A stretch of 64,000 nucleotides of DNA from Armigeres subalbatus (taxonomy: Eukaryota > Arthropoda > Insecta > Diptera > Culicidae). Below are positions 21,219 to 30,529 of the stretch, piece by piece (position 1 is the first letter of the stretch; each line of letters starts with the position of its first letter). The DNA is taken from the NCBI RefSeq assembly GCF_024139115.2, contig NC_085141.1, positions 43,769,065 to 43,833,064 on the forward strand, written 5' to 3'. The position numbers were made by a program, and so were the translations under genes. A model generated the notes under the pieces. That model worked only from the letters and a program-made list of their open reading frames with translations. It had not been told where the DNA came from and did no database searches.

Positions 21219-21538
21219 GACATCAGATTGTAGGGCCCTCCTTAGCCGTGCGGTAAGACGCGCGGCTACAAAGCAAGACCATGCTGAGGGTGGCTGGGTT
21301 CGATTCCCGGTGCCGGTCTAGGCAGTTTTCGGATTGGAAATTGTCTCGACTTCCCTGGACATAAAAGTATCATCGTGTTAGCCTCATGATATACGAATGC
21401 AAAAATGGTAACTTGGCTTAGAAACCTCGCAGTTAATAACTGTGGAAGTGCTTAATGGAACACTAAGCTGCGAGGCGGCTCTGTCCCAGTGTGGGGATGT
21501 AATGTCAATAAGAAGAGAAGAGAGACATCAGATTGCAG
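21219..21538 (+). mobile_element. Feilai SINE with target duplication
   Basis: GACATCAGATTG-AG flanks the element at 21219-21233 and 21524-21538 with one mismatch. The SINE (about 21233-21523) has an intact-looking head (GCCGTGCGGTAAGACGCGCG), box B GGTTCGATTCCCGG, and an (A/G)-rich AGAAGAGAAGAG tail. It split a TGACGTAAAC module, whose sequence resumes at 21531. Confidence 0.92.
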
Positions 21539-21580
21539 TAACGTACGGGCCTTTTGATCCACTGCTTCGTTTTCCCTGTG

Positions 21581-21625
21581 TATAAAAAGCCCCATGTTTC
21601 GCGTGCGCGCGTCATTTTCATTCTG
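21581..21625 (+). promoter_or_regulatory. TATA plus initiator, copy 2
   Basis: TATAAAAA at 21581-21588 and TCATT at 21612 are spaced by 31 bases, as in the copy at 19333. Sequence around the box is nearly the same in both copies, including GCGTGCGCGCGTCATTTTCA. Confidence 0.5.
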
Positions 21626-21926
21626 AATGTCACGGAGAACGGACCAGCGCGGTTCCAGCGATAACGCCTGTGGTTTGGTCTGTTGTGGTAAAAACTCATT
21701 GACGATTCAAATCAAGCCCAACTCAGCACCTAAAAACTCATGGATGAGTTGAATCATCGTATGTTTTCTGTATGTATGTAGAATCACGAGCGCGCGTCAA
21801 ACGGAGAAGCTGCAAAAATGTATTCGCATGGATGACTATCTACTAAAATTATAAGTCTTTCTCTGAATCGGGATCTCGTGATTCTACTACCGACGGAAAA
21901 CAATCTGCCATCAACAAGCAATTAAG

Positions 21927-22195
21927 TTTTACCACAGACAAACAGACATAACACATTGAACAATTACTCATCAAATTCATCGTCCTTCAAGCACTAACGA
22001 CATCTGTTGATTTCCGTTAGTTGGGCAAAGCATGAACCAGATGGCGGTAGTGAGCAAATGTCAAACTTGAGCAAAAACGATGCGCGCGCCACGAGTGATC
22101 GATTGGCCAACTAATAATTATTTGAATTGACCAGTAAATCAGTGAACGATAGAAATTTGAAGAGTGTTATGTCTGTTTGTCTGTGGTTTACTTTG
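21927..22195. mobile_element. MITE with 23-bp perfect ends and TTTA duplication
   Basis: CCACAGACAAACAGACATAA plus CAC at the left (from about 21931) is exactly mirrored at the right (to about 22189, GTGTTATGTCTGTTTGTCTG). TTTA or TTA adjoins both ends. Flanking sequence matches an uninterrupted relative near 20430-20450, which supports insertion. Confidence 0.85.
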
Positions 22196-22259
22196 ATCAA
22201 AATTCATCTCGCCTCAAGTTGTGACTTGAGAGATACTTTCATTGATGGTAGCCAATCGT

Positions 22260-22461
22260 TAGTAGGGGAAATTACGGCTTTGGCAGGTTTTGTTCTATTA
22301 TTGTCAGGGGGGTTTTCTGTAACTAATTATGCTCAAATTTGGCCTTAACATTCTTTGCATATCAAAGAATATTGCGGCCAAATTTCATAATTTTTGGTCA
22401 ACAAAAACCCCCGCCGACAATAATAGAACAAAACCTGCCAAAGCCGTCATTCCCCCTACTT
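22260..22461. mobile_element. Hairpin MITE, ends GTAGGGGAAATTACGGC
   Basis: The left arm (TTGGCAGGTTTTGTTCTATT onward) and the right arm (AATAGAACAAAACCTGCCAA) are long complements. The inner arms CAAATTTGGCC and GGCCAAATTT also pair. The centre is near 22362. The two reading frames across it are shadows. Confidence 0.85.
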
Positions 22462-22569
22462 CATACAAGAAAATTTAATCTGAGCGCTGCTAATGTTAAT
22501 GACGACGACCGCGCGACTCACACCATCGCCGCTCCGCCGATGCCGAAGGTGGTACCATGGTCTGCCCTC

Positions 22570-22785
22570 CGCGACATTTCGAACGAAATGGCTCGCGCGC
22601 GCGGGAGAGCTGCTTTCTTGTAATCAATAAAGTTGAATCTGTAGCCACGCCCCTTTGGTGAGTGTGAGACGGTTACACAATATTTGCAGCCATACCGGAC
22701 AACAAAGAGGCGGGACTAATGAGCCATCTTTATTGATGATAAGAAAACTGCTCTCCCCCGCGCGCGTGGAATTTCATTAGAAATG
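22570..22785. mobile_element. Foldback segment with CGCGCG-rich arms, second copy
   Basis: It has the same design as 20690-20875: a CGAAATGGCTCGCGCGCGCG left arm, ATCAATAAAGTTGA, CCACGCCCC, GAGGCGGGACTA, and a right arm ending CGCGCGCGTGG-AATTTC. The two copies show how the module was duplicated together with its flank. Confidence 0.75.
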
Positions 22786-22789
22786 TCGC

Positions 22790-23487
22790 GGGCGGCGGTC
22801 CCAGCATCGGCGGAGTTGCTGAACGAATCAATCGGTTCTTCTCAGGGCCACCATTATGCAAAGGAAGAGGTGAGGCGAATATTGTTCAAAGAGCAAATTA
22901 ACCACTTGGTGACGCCATAATGTTGCCGTCCGTAGCAGAATCACGAGTGCGCCCCGGGAGGAGATGCTACAAATATGAATTCGTATGGATGGCATCAGTG
23001 GCAGCCAGGTGAAATTTTCTCAAGATTTTATTTGATTTTGTTGCAGCTTGTGATTGGGAAGGCGGATTATTAACAATCAATCGAAAGATGGAGACAGTTC
23101 AATCGAAATGATGCCGTCAGTAGCAAAATCACGAGTGCGCTTTGACGCGTGATCTTTGCAAAAACATGTGTGCGTCTTCAGTGATTTGACGGTAGTTATT
23201 CTCATTTCTAAAGTTTTAATGGTTAAATACAATAAAAAGTGCAATTAAACCTGATAAAGCTCATTCAGAATATTTTTCGAAAAATTCTAAAAAGAACAGT
23301 GAATTGAATTTAAACAAACAAAACTAAACTACTCATATTATACAAAACTCGATAATTCAATAAATTTGTTTTAATTACAAAAATATATTAGTTCCTTTTA
23401 AAATGTAAATTTCATAAGAAATTCAAAGAGTAATTTTGTAATACTCATGGATAATGGCACTAGATTCTTCATTTCACCAAACTGTTT
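22790..23487. other. AT-rich interior of the nested element
   Basis: It includes short copies of phrases found in sister modules (CAAAATCACGAGTGCGC-like words near 22930 and 23125) and then AT-rich sequence. No gene was seen. Confidence 0.5.
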
Positions 23488-23532
23488 CACGTAGTTTACG
23501 TCGGGCGGTCGTGTCTTGTACACAACCCTTAT

Positions 23533-23845
23533 GATTTTTGAGGTCCAAACGTGCAGTTTCTATTCCCACTATTGCAAAATGATGAATAAAAACGATCGCA
23601 TCATTATTGAGTGCATTTACTACTAGTTATCTACGATTAAAAGGAAGTTGACCTTTTTTTGACCCCATTTGACCCAGGGGACCCCCTCGATAAAACCGTA
23701 CCCAAGGACCCAATCACCAAATCAATACATCTACACAAAAATATAGGGTTTAATGCATCTTTCCTCCAAATTTCATGCAAATCGGTCGAAAAACAAGAGA
23801 ACGGTGGATTTTACAATTTGAAATCGTAACCCGGGCCGAAACGGG
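23533..23845 (-). repeat. Inner 313-bp inverted repeat, right arm
   Basis: This is the reverse complement of 15414-15726 with about four substitutions. Its inner side continues ATAAGGGTTGTGTAC.. toward CACGTAGTTTACGTC at 23488, whereas the left arm continues directly into the palindromic satellite. Confidence 0.9.
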
Positions 23846-24450
23846 GAAGGCTTCAATAATAAATTACTTTGATGTTTCCATGTGTTTTAGTTAAATGCAC
23901 TTGGGTCATCTCATGCGCGTTTTTTTATTTAACTCATCTATTTTTACGTAGATTTTGGAATATACACGTTTTTACGCAAATTTTCCTCATAGATTTTTCA
24001 CGCGATTTATCGAAATCGTTAAAAAATACGTGAAAACTTAAAAAAACCGATTTTGGTTGAAGTCGTTTTTACGCGGATTTCGGAATAATTAGAGATTGCA
24101 TATTGTCTGGAAACTATAAAAGTAGACATCCTTTTCCTCAAGAGACAATAATAAAACATTTATTCTCTTCTCGTAGAGAAATAATAACAAATATAATTAA
24201 AAACTTTCAGCAAGAAATAACTCTCGAACAACATTCGAAAGCTATAAAGGTGACGAGTGTTTTTCATTCGACTTGAGTCGTTTTTCAGTGTGCTATCGAG
24301 TTGCCATAATTCCAAAACATCTCGTTATTCTGGTACCTTCTCGAGCATACTCGAACGATGAGTCGTTTTCGAAATCGAATCGAAACCCGTAATGCCAAAC
24401 ATGTTCGACTCGATAGAATTACGTTCGAATCGAGATGCACAATGCCACCC
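23846..24450. other. Right flank of the 9.57-kb insertion
   Basis: AT-rich, with TCGAATCGAAA-type words near 24370-24440 that mirror 14890-14935 at the left end. No gene seen. Confidence 0.55.
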
Positions 24451-24590
24451 CTGGTGTGCAAAGAAGCGGTACCATTATCATAAGATCACATATGCTATCG
24501 ATATCAATATTATCGGGATTGATCGCCGTGCCGTGTAAGAGGCTTTTGTACATTTTAAGAGGAAGACCGCGAGGATTGGACTCCCTTACA
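24451..24590 (+). pseudogene. Third fragment of the RTE reverse transcriptase
   Basis: GVQRSGTIIIRSHML and then, after a deletion and shift, IDI-IIGIDRRAV and EAFVHFKRKTARIGL are the RTE segment around the catalytic FADD block. The FADD residues themselves appear deleted. The fragment directly continues the piece ending at 14880. The element is lost after about 24590. Confidence 0.8.
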
Positions 24591-24599
24591 AATGGTCAA

Positions 24600-25190
24600 A
24601 TAATTTGCTGATCAGGTGAACCACGAATCATTCTCTCATATCAATGATCTTGATCATTTGAACGGTTCCGGATCTGAACGCCCATCTCTATTGTCCAGCA
24701 TTCTTGCAATATGCCCTGCCCATCGTAGTGATCTCCAGGTGTACCGATACGGGAGGCTGTGTTGGAAGAATGTGTTGCGAATGGCCATATTTTTGGAGGC
24801 AGCGATGTCAATTAGTCGCAGGACGTTTTCGTTTGTCAGCCGGTGGGCACTGATTTTTTTTTAGTCGGTCTAAACTCCTCCTCTTGGCCAACCTGAACGT
24901 TCCTATGATGATTTTGAAGTCGTGGCTTGGGCATCTTCTTACTCACGTAGAATTCGTCCTTATCATCATCAGTGCTTCCGGAGTGTGAGCTTTGGACGTT
25001 GATTATGCTAAAGTTGAAGAACCGGCCTTCGATCTGCAACCTGCACATTCTCACATTGATCGGCAACCACCTTTTTATAGACAGTGCCCAGGCTACACTT
25101 CCTGCTAAGTGCGCAACCCTTAACTGGCGGTCGATTATCATCGGCAGACCTGTGGAAGCGTGAGAATTGGAACTTGTGAGGATCACAGCT
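24600..25190 (-). pseudogene. Internally deleted RTE copy (endonuclease fused to C-terminus)
   Basis: Read on the minus strand from 25190, a leader like that at 9501-9640 is followed by WLPINVRMCRLQIEGRFFNF and SIINVQSSHSG. After a shift come LRLIDIAASKNMAIRNTFF and YTWRS, which joins at once to LRWAGHIARM, a motif that normally lies near the end of the RT several hundred residues later. The whole reverse transcriptase core is missing. This copy is oriented opposite to the RTE fragment just to its left. Confidence 0.8.
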
Positions 25191-25249
25191 ATGCTTGTCG
25201 CCCTTTCACAGCTGTCAATTTTTCAATGACATAGTACTCTCCGCAGAAT

Positions 25250-25800
25250 CGACATTTCATGCAATCGGAAATGAGTCTGTAATCTGATTGTTAAGCATAT
25301 GCGGTATTTCTAAAAAAAAAATTTCGTTTCAGGTGGTTCGAAACGAAATTCCGCGGAATTTCGCGGAATTTGAGCATGGCAAAATCTGATTTCTTGATTT
25401 CGTTTCGTTTCGAAAAATTACAAAAATTTCGCTAGAAAAAACTAGCTTCAAACGAAATTTAACGGAATTCCGCGGAATTTCGAAACAAATTTAAACTTAA
25501 ACCATACTTTATATTATCAAAAATTTTGGCTGCGCCGCTGAACTATATCGTAAAGTTGTTTTCAAAACTTTAGGCTACACAAATTTTTCTATTAACGCTT
25601 ACTACATAACCCCATTCTTAGTAGACAAATACGTACGTAGTTTTCTTCTATAAAACGTCTTCAGTGTTTCCATGATACAAATTCAAATTGTGTGATATTT
25701 TTTTTACTATTTGCACAATATGAATGCGGAATCGATCGTGGGAATGTAGTGAATGAAAAAATCTACCTCGCGTAGCAGAAATTTGTTTAACCAGTGTGCA
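25250..25800 (-). repeat. Dispersed repeats: AACGAAATTCCGCGG stretch and partner of 8900-9145
   Basis: 25300-25490 is rich in AACGAAA/CCGCGGAATTTCG words, related to the repeats at 2768 and 29237. 25590-25800 is the reverse complement of about 8900-9145 with small indels. Confidence 0.75.
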
Positions 25801-26400
25801 ATTTATCGTGTTGATGCTGATCACGAGTTGCTACAGGAAAATGTTCGGAAAATTCACGGAAAGTTTCTGTTGAGTATTCTTCAAAATATACACAGAAAAT
25901 TCTTCAGATTTTCCGCTGGAGATTGTTAAAAATGTGGACATCAACAAAACAAAATTAGATTTCAACAGCGAATTGATCATAATTTTCATAAGAATATCAT
26001 TGGAATTTGCACAGAAATATTTTCAATTTTTTTTTTTAAATTATTCGGAATTTCCGAGGTGAATTTTAAGGAATCTAAACCAAAATTATTCAGAGCTCCA
26101 ACGTGATTTTTTTTTTAAATTTTACGGGAAACCGTTTGGTATTTCAACGAAAAAAATCGGATTTTTGAAGGAATTTCTTTGGATTTCTACAGGAAATTTG
26201 TTGTATTGTAGAAATTCGTCGGTAAAATTCAAAACAAAATTATTAAAAAGAAGAAGGGTCGTTTGACCGAAAATCTGTAAGTGTTTGGTTTTGTTAATTG
26301 TGTGTATCGAAGAGATTTTGTATTTTAATAATCGTAAATGTGTATGACAGGATGTTTTTGTGTGAGTTTGAAGGTTTTTCCCCAGCAGAGGCCCACTTGG
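25801..26400. repeat. Degenerate GGAATTTC-type minisatellite and AT-rich spacer
   Basis: Loose repeats of AGGAATTTCTTTGGATTTC and TCCGAGGTGAATTT type occur, as in the arrays at 37380, 45050, 48600 and 49260. No coding evidence. Confidence 0.55.
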
Positions 26401-27262
26401 CATACAAGAAGATAGCCACTAGGAGCAACCACCTTAACTGCTACCAACCACACCAAGCTTCTTCAACCCACCACCAGGAGCCGCAGGATACGGAGTTGGG
26501 AGCGGCCATGATGGGTTGCACAATTGGGTGGCACGAAAAAGGGATGGAGACTGTGAAAAGTCGATGACCGGAGATGGGGTCATGAACCTTGGGGCTGATT
26601 GGTCTGGGACAAGTCGTTCACTTACCCGGCGGTTGTAAACAAAACTAGATGTGCAAAACACTAATTAGATGTCTAAATATAAACAGTTTTAAATTACCAG
26701 ATTGTGAGCAGAAGGAGGAAAATCAGGACCCCGTTGTTCTACCGTGGTGTCTCTATTTCGACCGTTGTATCTGCGATACGGCCCCAGTTCCCGGGAAGTC
26801 CTTGTGACGTCCTAGAACTCCTTCGCCGGGTAGATTCCGGCACCGTTATTCGCCGAAGACCGATCCGTCAACATGTCGGTAGTCTAGAACGCGCAGCTGG
26901 ATCGTCAACTATCCGCCGATGAACCCTTGGTCACCCACGACGCGGAACGTGACCAGACGTGGTCGAAGCCATCCGTAGAGACAGAGAGAGCAGAAACGCG
27001 GAGAAGGAGAGGAAGTGCTTGTGGAGTGAAGGAAGGGGCCCCGCATTATAAGGTTAGCTAGTGGATAAGGAAGTGAGAGGAAAGTTAGAAGGAGTGTAGC
27101 CAATAAAAGCGTGAAATTAGTTGAAAAGTGCTGGTAGGTTTCCTTTATTCAAGTGCGAAAATTCCCTGTCCCGCGGTAAACTTACGAGAGTGTGCCGACC
27201 CTGAGGCAGTTGATTCGGAGAGTCTCGGAAGTGCTCCCGGTTGGCTAGAACGGCATTTACAA
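26401..27262. other. GC-richer block, possibly an LTR remnant
   Basis: The block stands out by base composition. It contains TATAA-like ATTATAAGG (about 27046), AATAAAAG (about 27101), and a TGTTCTACCG word (about 26733) reminiscent of Bel/Pao LTR starts. It ends near 27259 before a repeat array. No convincing 5-bp target duplication or primer-binding site was found, so this is tentative. No protein-coding gene is supported. Confidence 0.3.
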
Positions 27263-27279
27263 ATCATTTAGCGAAAGCT

Positions 27280-27900
27280 ATTAAGCCGAATAATACGTTA
27301 AGTCAAAAATCATCCAGCAGAATTGTATTTGATCGAAATGAACGTTTGGGCAAATGATTATACAACGAAAACCAGTTTGGCCAGAAATTTCATTTGGTCA
27401 AAGCACTCTTCCCCAATACGTCTGATATGGTCGTTTGGCTGAATAGGTTATAAGGCTGGAAATGTTGTTATGCCGAAATGGATGTTTGACAGAAAAGGTC
27501 ATTTGATCAAAAATGTTGCTTACTGTACGGTAACGTGGTCAAAAATATCCAATAGTTTTTTTTAGCTGAAAATGTCATTTTGCCGAAATGGTAGTTTGTC
27601 CGAAAAAGACATTTGATCGACTAGATCATTTAGCCGAAAACGTCATTTGGTGGAAATGGTCGATTGGCAGAAAAAAGCCTTTGGCCCGAAAATGTCCTTT
27701 CTGCAAAACAACATTTCAGCCGAACAGCATTTTCTGCCAAATGACCAATTCAGTCGAGCGGCACTTTCGGTCGTATGCTTATTTCGGCCAAATGACCCTT
27801 TTGGCTAATTGAGCTATTCGGTCATCTGTTTTTTTTTCAGCCTAAGGAACTGTTACTAGATGTTCAGCCAAATGTAGTATATTAGGCCAACCAACTTTCG
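27280..27900. repeat. Degenerate minisatellite of CATTTGGCCGAAA words
   Basis: Words of about 18-22 bp such as CCGAAATGG-TTTG and AAAATGTCATTT recur throughout. From about 27720 the complementary orientation dominates (TTTCGGCCAAATGACC). There is no coding content. Confidence 0.8.
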
Positions 27901-27917
27901 GACTTACCAACAAACCA

Positions 27918-28171
27918 CTCAAGCTCTAGCTGGAATAAGGGCGAATGTCACAAGAGAGGATTCTTTTCACCGATTTCCCCTCTTTTGAATAAAAGTGACA
28001 AGCAGGGGATTTCTTTGAAGTTTATTACCTCAGAAAACTAGAAAACAATGAGAACTTGCATTCTGAGGTTATAAACCGCAAATAAATCTTCTGCTTGTTA
28101 CTTTTATTTAAAAGAGGGGTAGTCGACGGAAAGCATTCTCTCTTGCGACATTCACCCTTTTGCCAGATAGA
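27918..28171. mobile_element. Foldback MITE, CAAGCTCTAGCTGG ends
   Basis: The left arm (CAAGCTCTAGCTGG, GGGCGAATGTC-CAAGAGAG, CCCCTCTTTTGAATAAAAGT) is complementary to the right arm (ACTTTTATTTAAAAGAGGGG, CTCTCTTGCGACATTC, CCAGATAGAGCTTG). Arms are about 110 bp with moderate divergence. Confidence 0.85.
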
Positions 28172-28179
28172 GCTTGAAT

Positions 28180-28640
28180 TTTAGCTATAAAGTCGACTCT
28201 CTACATCTCGATGTTCTATATATAGATATCTCTCCCTATGTCGATAGTTTTCTCGGTCCCTCCAATCTACATACATTCGGGCCTTTTACATCTCGATAAC
28301 CTACATATCTCGATGTCTTCTACTTCTTATTGGCATCACATCCCCCACTGGGCATTGACGCCTCGCAGCCACAGTTATTAACTGCGAGGTTTCTAAGCCA
28401 AGGTACCATTTTTGCATTTGTATATCATTAGGCTAACACGATGATACTTTTATGCCCAGGGAAATCAAGACAATTTCCACCGGGAATCGATTCCAGCCAC
28501 CCTCAGCATGGTCTTACTTTGTAGCCGCGCGTCTTACCGCTAGGCTAAGGACCGCCCCCTATCGCGATGTGTTCTGGTCATTTTTTGTTCAAGTTTCTCT
28601 CTCTCTATGTCGAATTTCTTGTGCGAATTTCTAGGCTACT
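28180..28640. repeat. ATCTCGAT/CTATGTCGAT low-complexity repeat split by Feilai
   Basis: 28190-28320 and 28560-28620 carry TCTCTATGTCGAT-type words. The Feilai copy lies between them. Confidence 0.65.
28322..28559 (-). mobile_element. Feilai SINE, minus strand
   Basis: Reverse complement of the family: CTTCTTATTGGCATCACATC (tail), CCTCGCAG-CACAGTTATTAA, CGATGATACTTTTATGCCC, AATCGATTCCAGCCACCC (box B) and CATGGTCTTACTTTG-AGCC (head). The GAA-type tail is nearly lost. Confidence 0.88.
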
Positions 28641-28676
28641 AGACCATATTTGAACAATAACAGTCACAAAAGCGCT

Positions 28677-28838
28677 TTAAGGTTCCCCCAAACACACGCA
28701 ACGCGACAGTCGTGACGCGATTCTATCGCTTGGCGACAGCGATTCTATCGCCGTTAGTATGGAAGGGTAAAAGATAGAATCGCGGTGACTAGTTGTCACC
28801 GTCACAGCGATGAAATCGCTTAGGTTTGGGAGAGCCTT
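28677..28838. mobile_element. MITE with AAGG-TCTCCCAAAC ends
   Basis: AAGGTTCCCCCAAAC at the left is mirrored by GTTTGGGAGAGCCTT at the right, and TTA lies outside both ends. Inside are GCGATTCTATCGC and TAGAATCGC repeats that can also pair. Confidence 0.7.
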
Positions 28839-29236
28839 TATTCTCCTCCAATGTTTGTTGGGCATTCATGTATTCGACAAAATGGCTTTCTGCCAAACGA
28901 CTCTTCTCCGTTCAAAAAATCTATTTCAACGATAATTTTTTGGATTTCAACAAGAAATCCTTTGAAATTTACAATCGAAGTTTATCTTACTTTTCATGGT
29001 GGAATTTCCGAAAATTAAACGAAAAATTGTATGGAATTTTTAAGGATATCATTGGTATTTCATTGAATCTTTGGATTTTCCACGGAAAACTCTGCGAATT
29101 CCTTCAATTTAGAATCGGCGTGGAAAATTATAAACCACCGGCGTGACAAATTTTAAACGGTGGCGTGCCGATGCAAAAATGTCGGCGGAGACGGCGTGCT
29201 AAAAACTGTCGGCCGCAGCGGCACACACCTCTAAAT

Positions 29237-30043
29237 ATGAAGTATGCTTCAGCATAATTATGTACATAACCTTAAGTGAGTTAAGGTTTTAAACGAAATT
29301 TGAATCCTTATATGAGAAATCCCACAATTTCTATATTTTTATGTACTTGCTAATATAAAATTGATCAGATTCAGGATGTTAAGAAAATTATTTTGAGCTT
29401 TTTAGTGGAATGTCTTCACTTGTCATAAGCCGAGTTTGTACAATCCCATTGAATTCCACCACTTAATTGTATCTTTACAGATACGTATTTCGACCTCAAC
29501 AGTAAGGCCGTCTTCAGTGTCTCGTACGTCGAGTCAAGTACGAGACACTGAAGACGGCCTTACTGTTGAGGTCGAAATACGTATCTGTCAGGATACAATT
29601 AAATGGTGGAATTCAATGGGATTGTTCAAACTCGTCTTATGACAAGATATTCAGGAGCACACGCTCCACGATGAATTCCTTTGAAAGCGGCACAAATGCT
29701 GGGGTATTATTGCCTTATCGCCAATGTCATATGCGGCGAGAATGCGGGGATTTATCACGGACTGCCTCTTCTGTTATTATAACTCTAAAAATAGTTATTT
29801 GACTTCGAAAAAGTGAAATCAGAATTGCGTAAAACTATTTTAATAAAGATTCCGCGGAAAAAAAATTAAAATTTCGTTTCGTTTCGAAAAATTTCGAAAT
29901 AAATGAATCTTGATTTCGTATCGTTTCGAAGTCTCGAAAGTAAATCTATATTTCGTTTCGTTTCGATCCGAATCAACATAGACATTTTAAATTTCGTTTC
30001 GTTTCGTTTCGTTAGGAAAAAGTGTGTTATCGCATACCCTTAC
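29237..30043 (-). repeat. AACGAAACG-rich dispersed repeat, copy 2, interrupted
   Basis: This is the reverse complement of 2768-3203. The outer parts (GAAGTATGCTTCAGC; CGTTAGGAAAAAGTGTGTTA) match. About 29310-29685 is absent from copy 1 and contains the hairpin at 29418-29645, so the copy was interrupted by a later insertion. Confidence 0.8.
29418..29645. mobile_element. Near-perfect hairpin element, arms about 110 bp
   Basis: GAATTCCACCACTTAATTGT, ATACGTATTTCGACCTCAAC and CTTCAGTGTCTCGTAC on the left are mirrored by their complements after a central GTCGAGTCAA at about 29529-29538. It starts ACTTGTCATAAG and ends CTTATGACAAG. Confidence 0.92.
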
Positions 30044-30052
30044 TGATTGTCA

Positions 30053-30195
30053 AACCAGTGTAAATCCATTATGCTATCAGCTCCGATGTTTTTACTGCAA
30101 GAATCTGTCCATTTTGGTTCATTTACATGACCAAAATGGACAAATTCTTGCATTTAAAACATCGGAGCTGATAGCACAATGGATTTACACTGGTG
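30053..30195. mobile_element. Hairpin element, arms about 63 bp
   Basis: ACCAGTGTAAATCCATTATG, ATCAGCTCCGATGTTTT and CCATTTTGGT at the left pair with the complementary right arm ending ATGGATTTACACTGGT. The loop is at about 30118-30130. Confidence 0.9.
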
Positions 30196-30262
30196 AGGGA
30201 ATGGATATTCAATTTATTGTTCAATACTTCAGAACGCTTGTGTGCTTATGTATTCAAGATTA

Positions 30263-30526
30263 TTAGTTGTCTAATAAAAGTTGTGAATACTCCTCTTCGT
30301 CGTGACGTTCTAAGGCATAGCTTTTTTCTAATAGTTCGTTATTGTACTCCCAAAACACTTTCTCCACAACGCGGAACGTCATCTTAGTTGAGAACTCGAT
30401 CTGGCGTTTTTCGTTACTTCTTATCCAAAGTATGGAACTGTTGCCCTTTAATATAAATTTTAGTTCAAAGCCTTTAGTGAGTATTTGAATTGCAATGGGT
30501 GAATCAAAATCAAATGCAAGGTTCAT
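30263..30526 (-). CDS. Hypothetical small protein or exon, unrecognised
   Basis: This is an 87-codon frame on the minus strand. The product would be soluble and charged: LKFILKGNSS, STKMTFRVVEKVFWEYNN, and an acidic C-terminal part (ERHDEEEY). There is no signal peptide, membrane segment or repeat. An AATAAA-type signal lies about 50 bp downstream (near 30213). Unlike most frames here it does not lie in a recognisable repeat. Another minus-strand frame just upstream (30559-30771) and a short one near 30770-30835 (MEATLEGFELR) also look protein-like, so a decayed or multi-exon gene is possible. I do not recognise it. A chance frame cannot be excluded. Confidence 0.25.
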   Translation of the reverse strand: MNLAFDFDSPIAIQILTKGFELKFILKGNSSILWIRSNEKRQIEFSTKMTFRVVEKVFWEYNNELLEKSYALERHDEEEYSQLLLDN

Positions 30527-30529
30527 TCT

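Larger units (their letters stand above)
18999..23502. mobile_element. Repeated TGACGTAAACTACGTC modules
   Basis: The 16-mer TGACGTAAACTACGTC starts modules at 18999 and 19647, and with two extra bases at 20940. Each is followed by TAAGG-GAAG-CTCAGATACAGGG and an ACCGTC-CG-AATTA segment. The inverted form CACGTAGTTTACGTC is at 23488-23502. The modules share a long downstream part that includes AACACGGACATCAGATTG and a promoter-like segment. No protein of recognisable type is encoded. They look like tandem or nested copies of one non-autonomous element. Confidence 0.7.
14877..24454. mobile_element. 9.57-kb nested inverted-repeat insertion with CTGG duplication
   Basis: CTGG at 14877-14880 recurs at 24451-24454. 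Between them 14881-24450 starts GGGACATTGTGCATTTCGAA and ends in the imperfect complement CGAGATGCACAATGCCACCC. The flanking RTE codons join once the insertion is removed (RRAG at the left, GVQRSGTI at the right), which fixes the boundaries. The interior holds 313-bp inverted repeats (15414-15726 and 23533-23845), a palindromic satellite (15726-18994), repeated TGACGTAAACTACGTC modules, Feilai, and hairpin MITEs. No transposase was seen. It may be several insertions stacked on one. Confidence 0.8.
9490..24590 (+). mobile_element. RTE-clade retrotransposon, split by two large insertions
   Basis: Coding pieces at 9903-11880, 14787-14880 and 24451-24590 read in order as one RTE-type protein: endonuclease, linker, RT palm, then the region around the FADD motif. 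9490-9900 looks like its 5' leader; a similar leader is on the minus strand at 25100-25190. The intervening 11880-14752 and 14881-24450 are insertions. Downstream of 24590 the element is truncated. The clade call rests on the single-ORF layout and on motifs such as IQEVRW, NYRGITLLN and LFIDFKAAYDS; JAM1 of Ae. aegypti is the comparison I have in mind. Confidence 0.85.
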
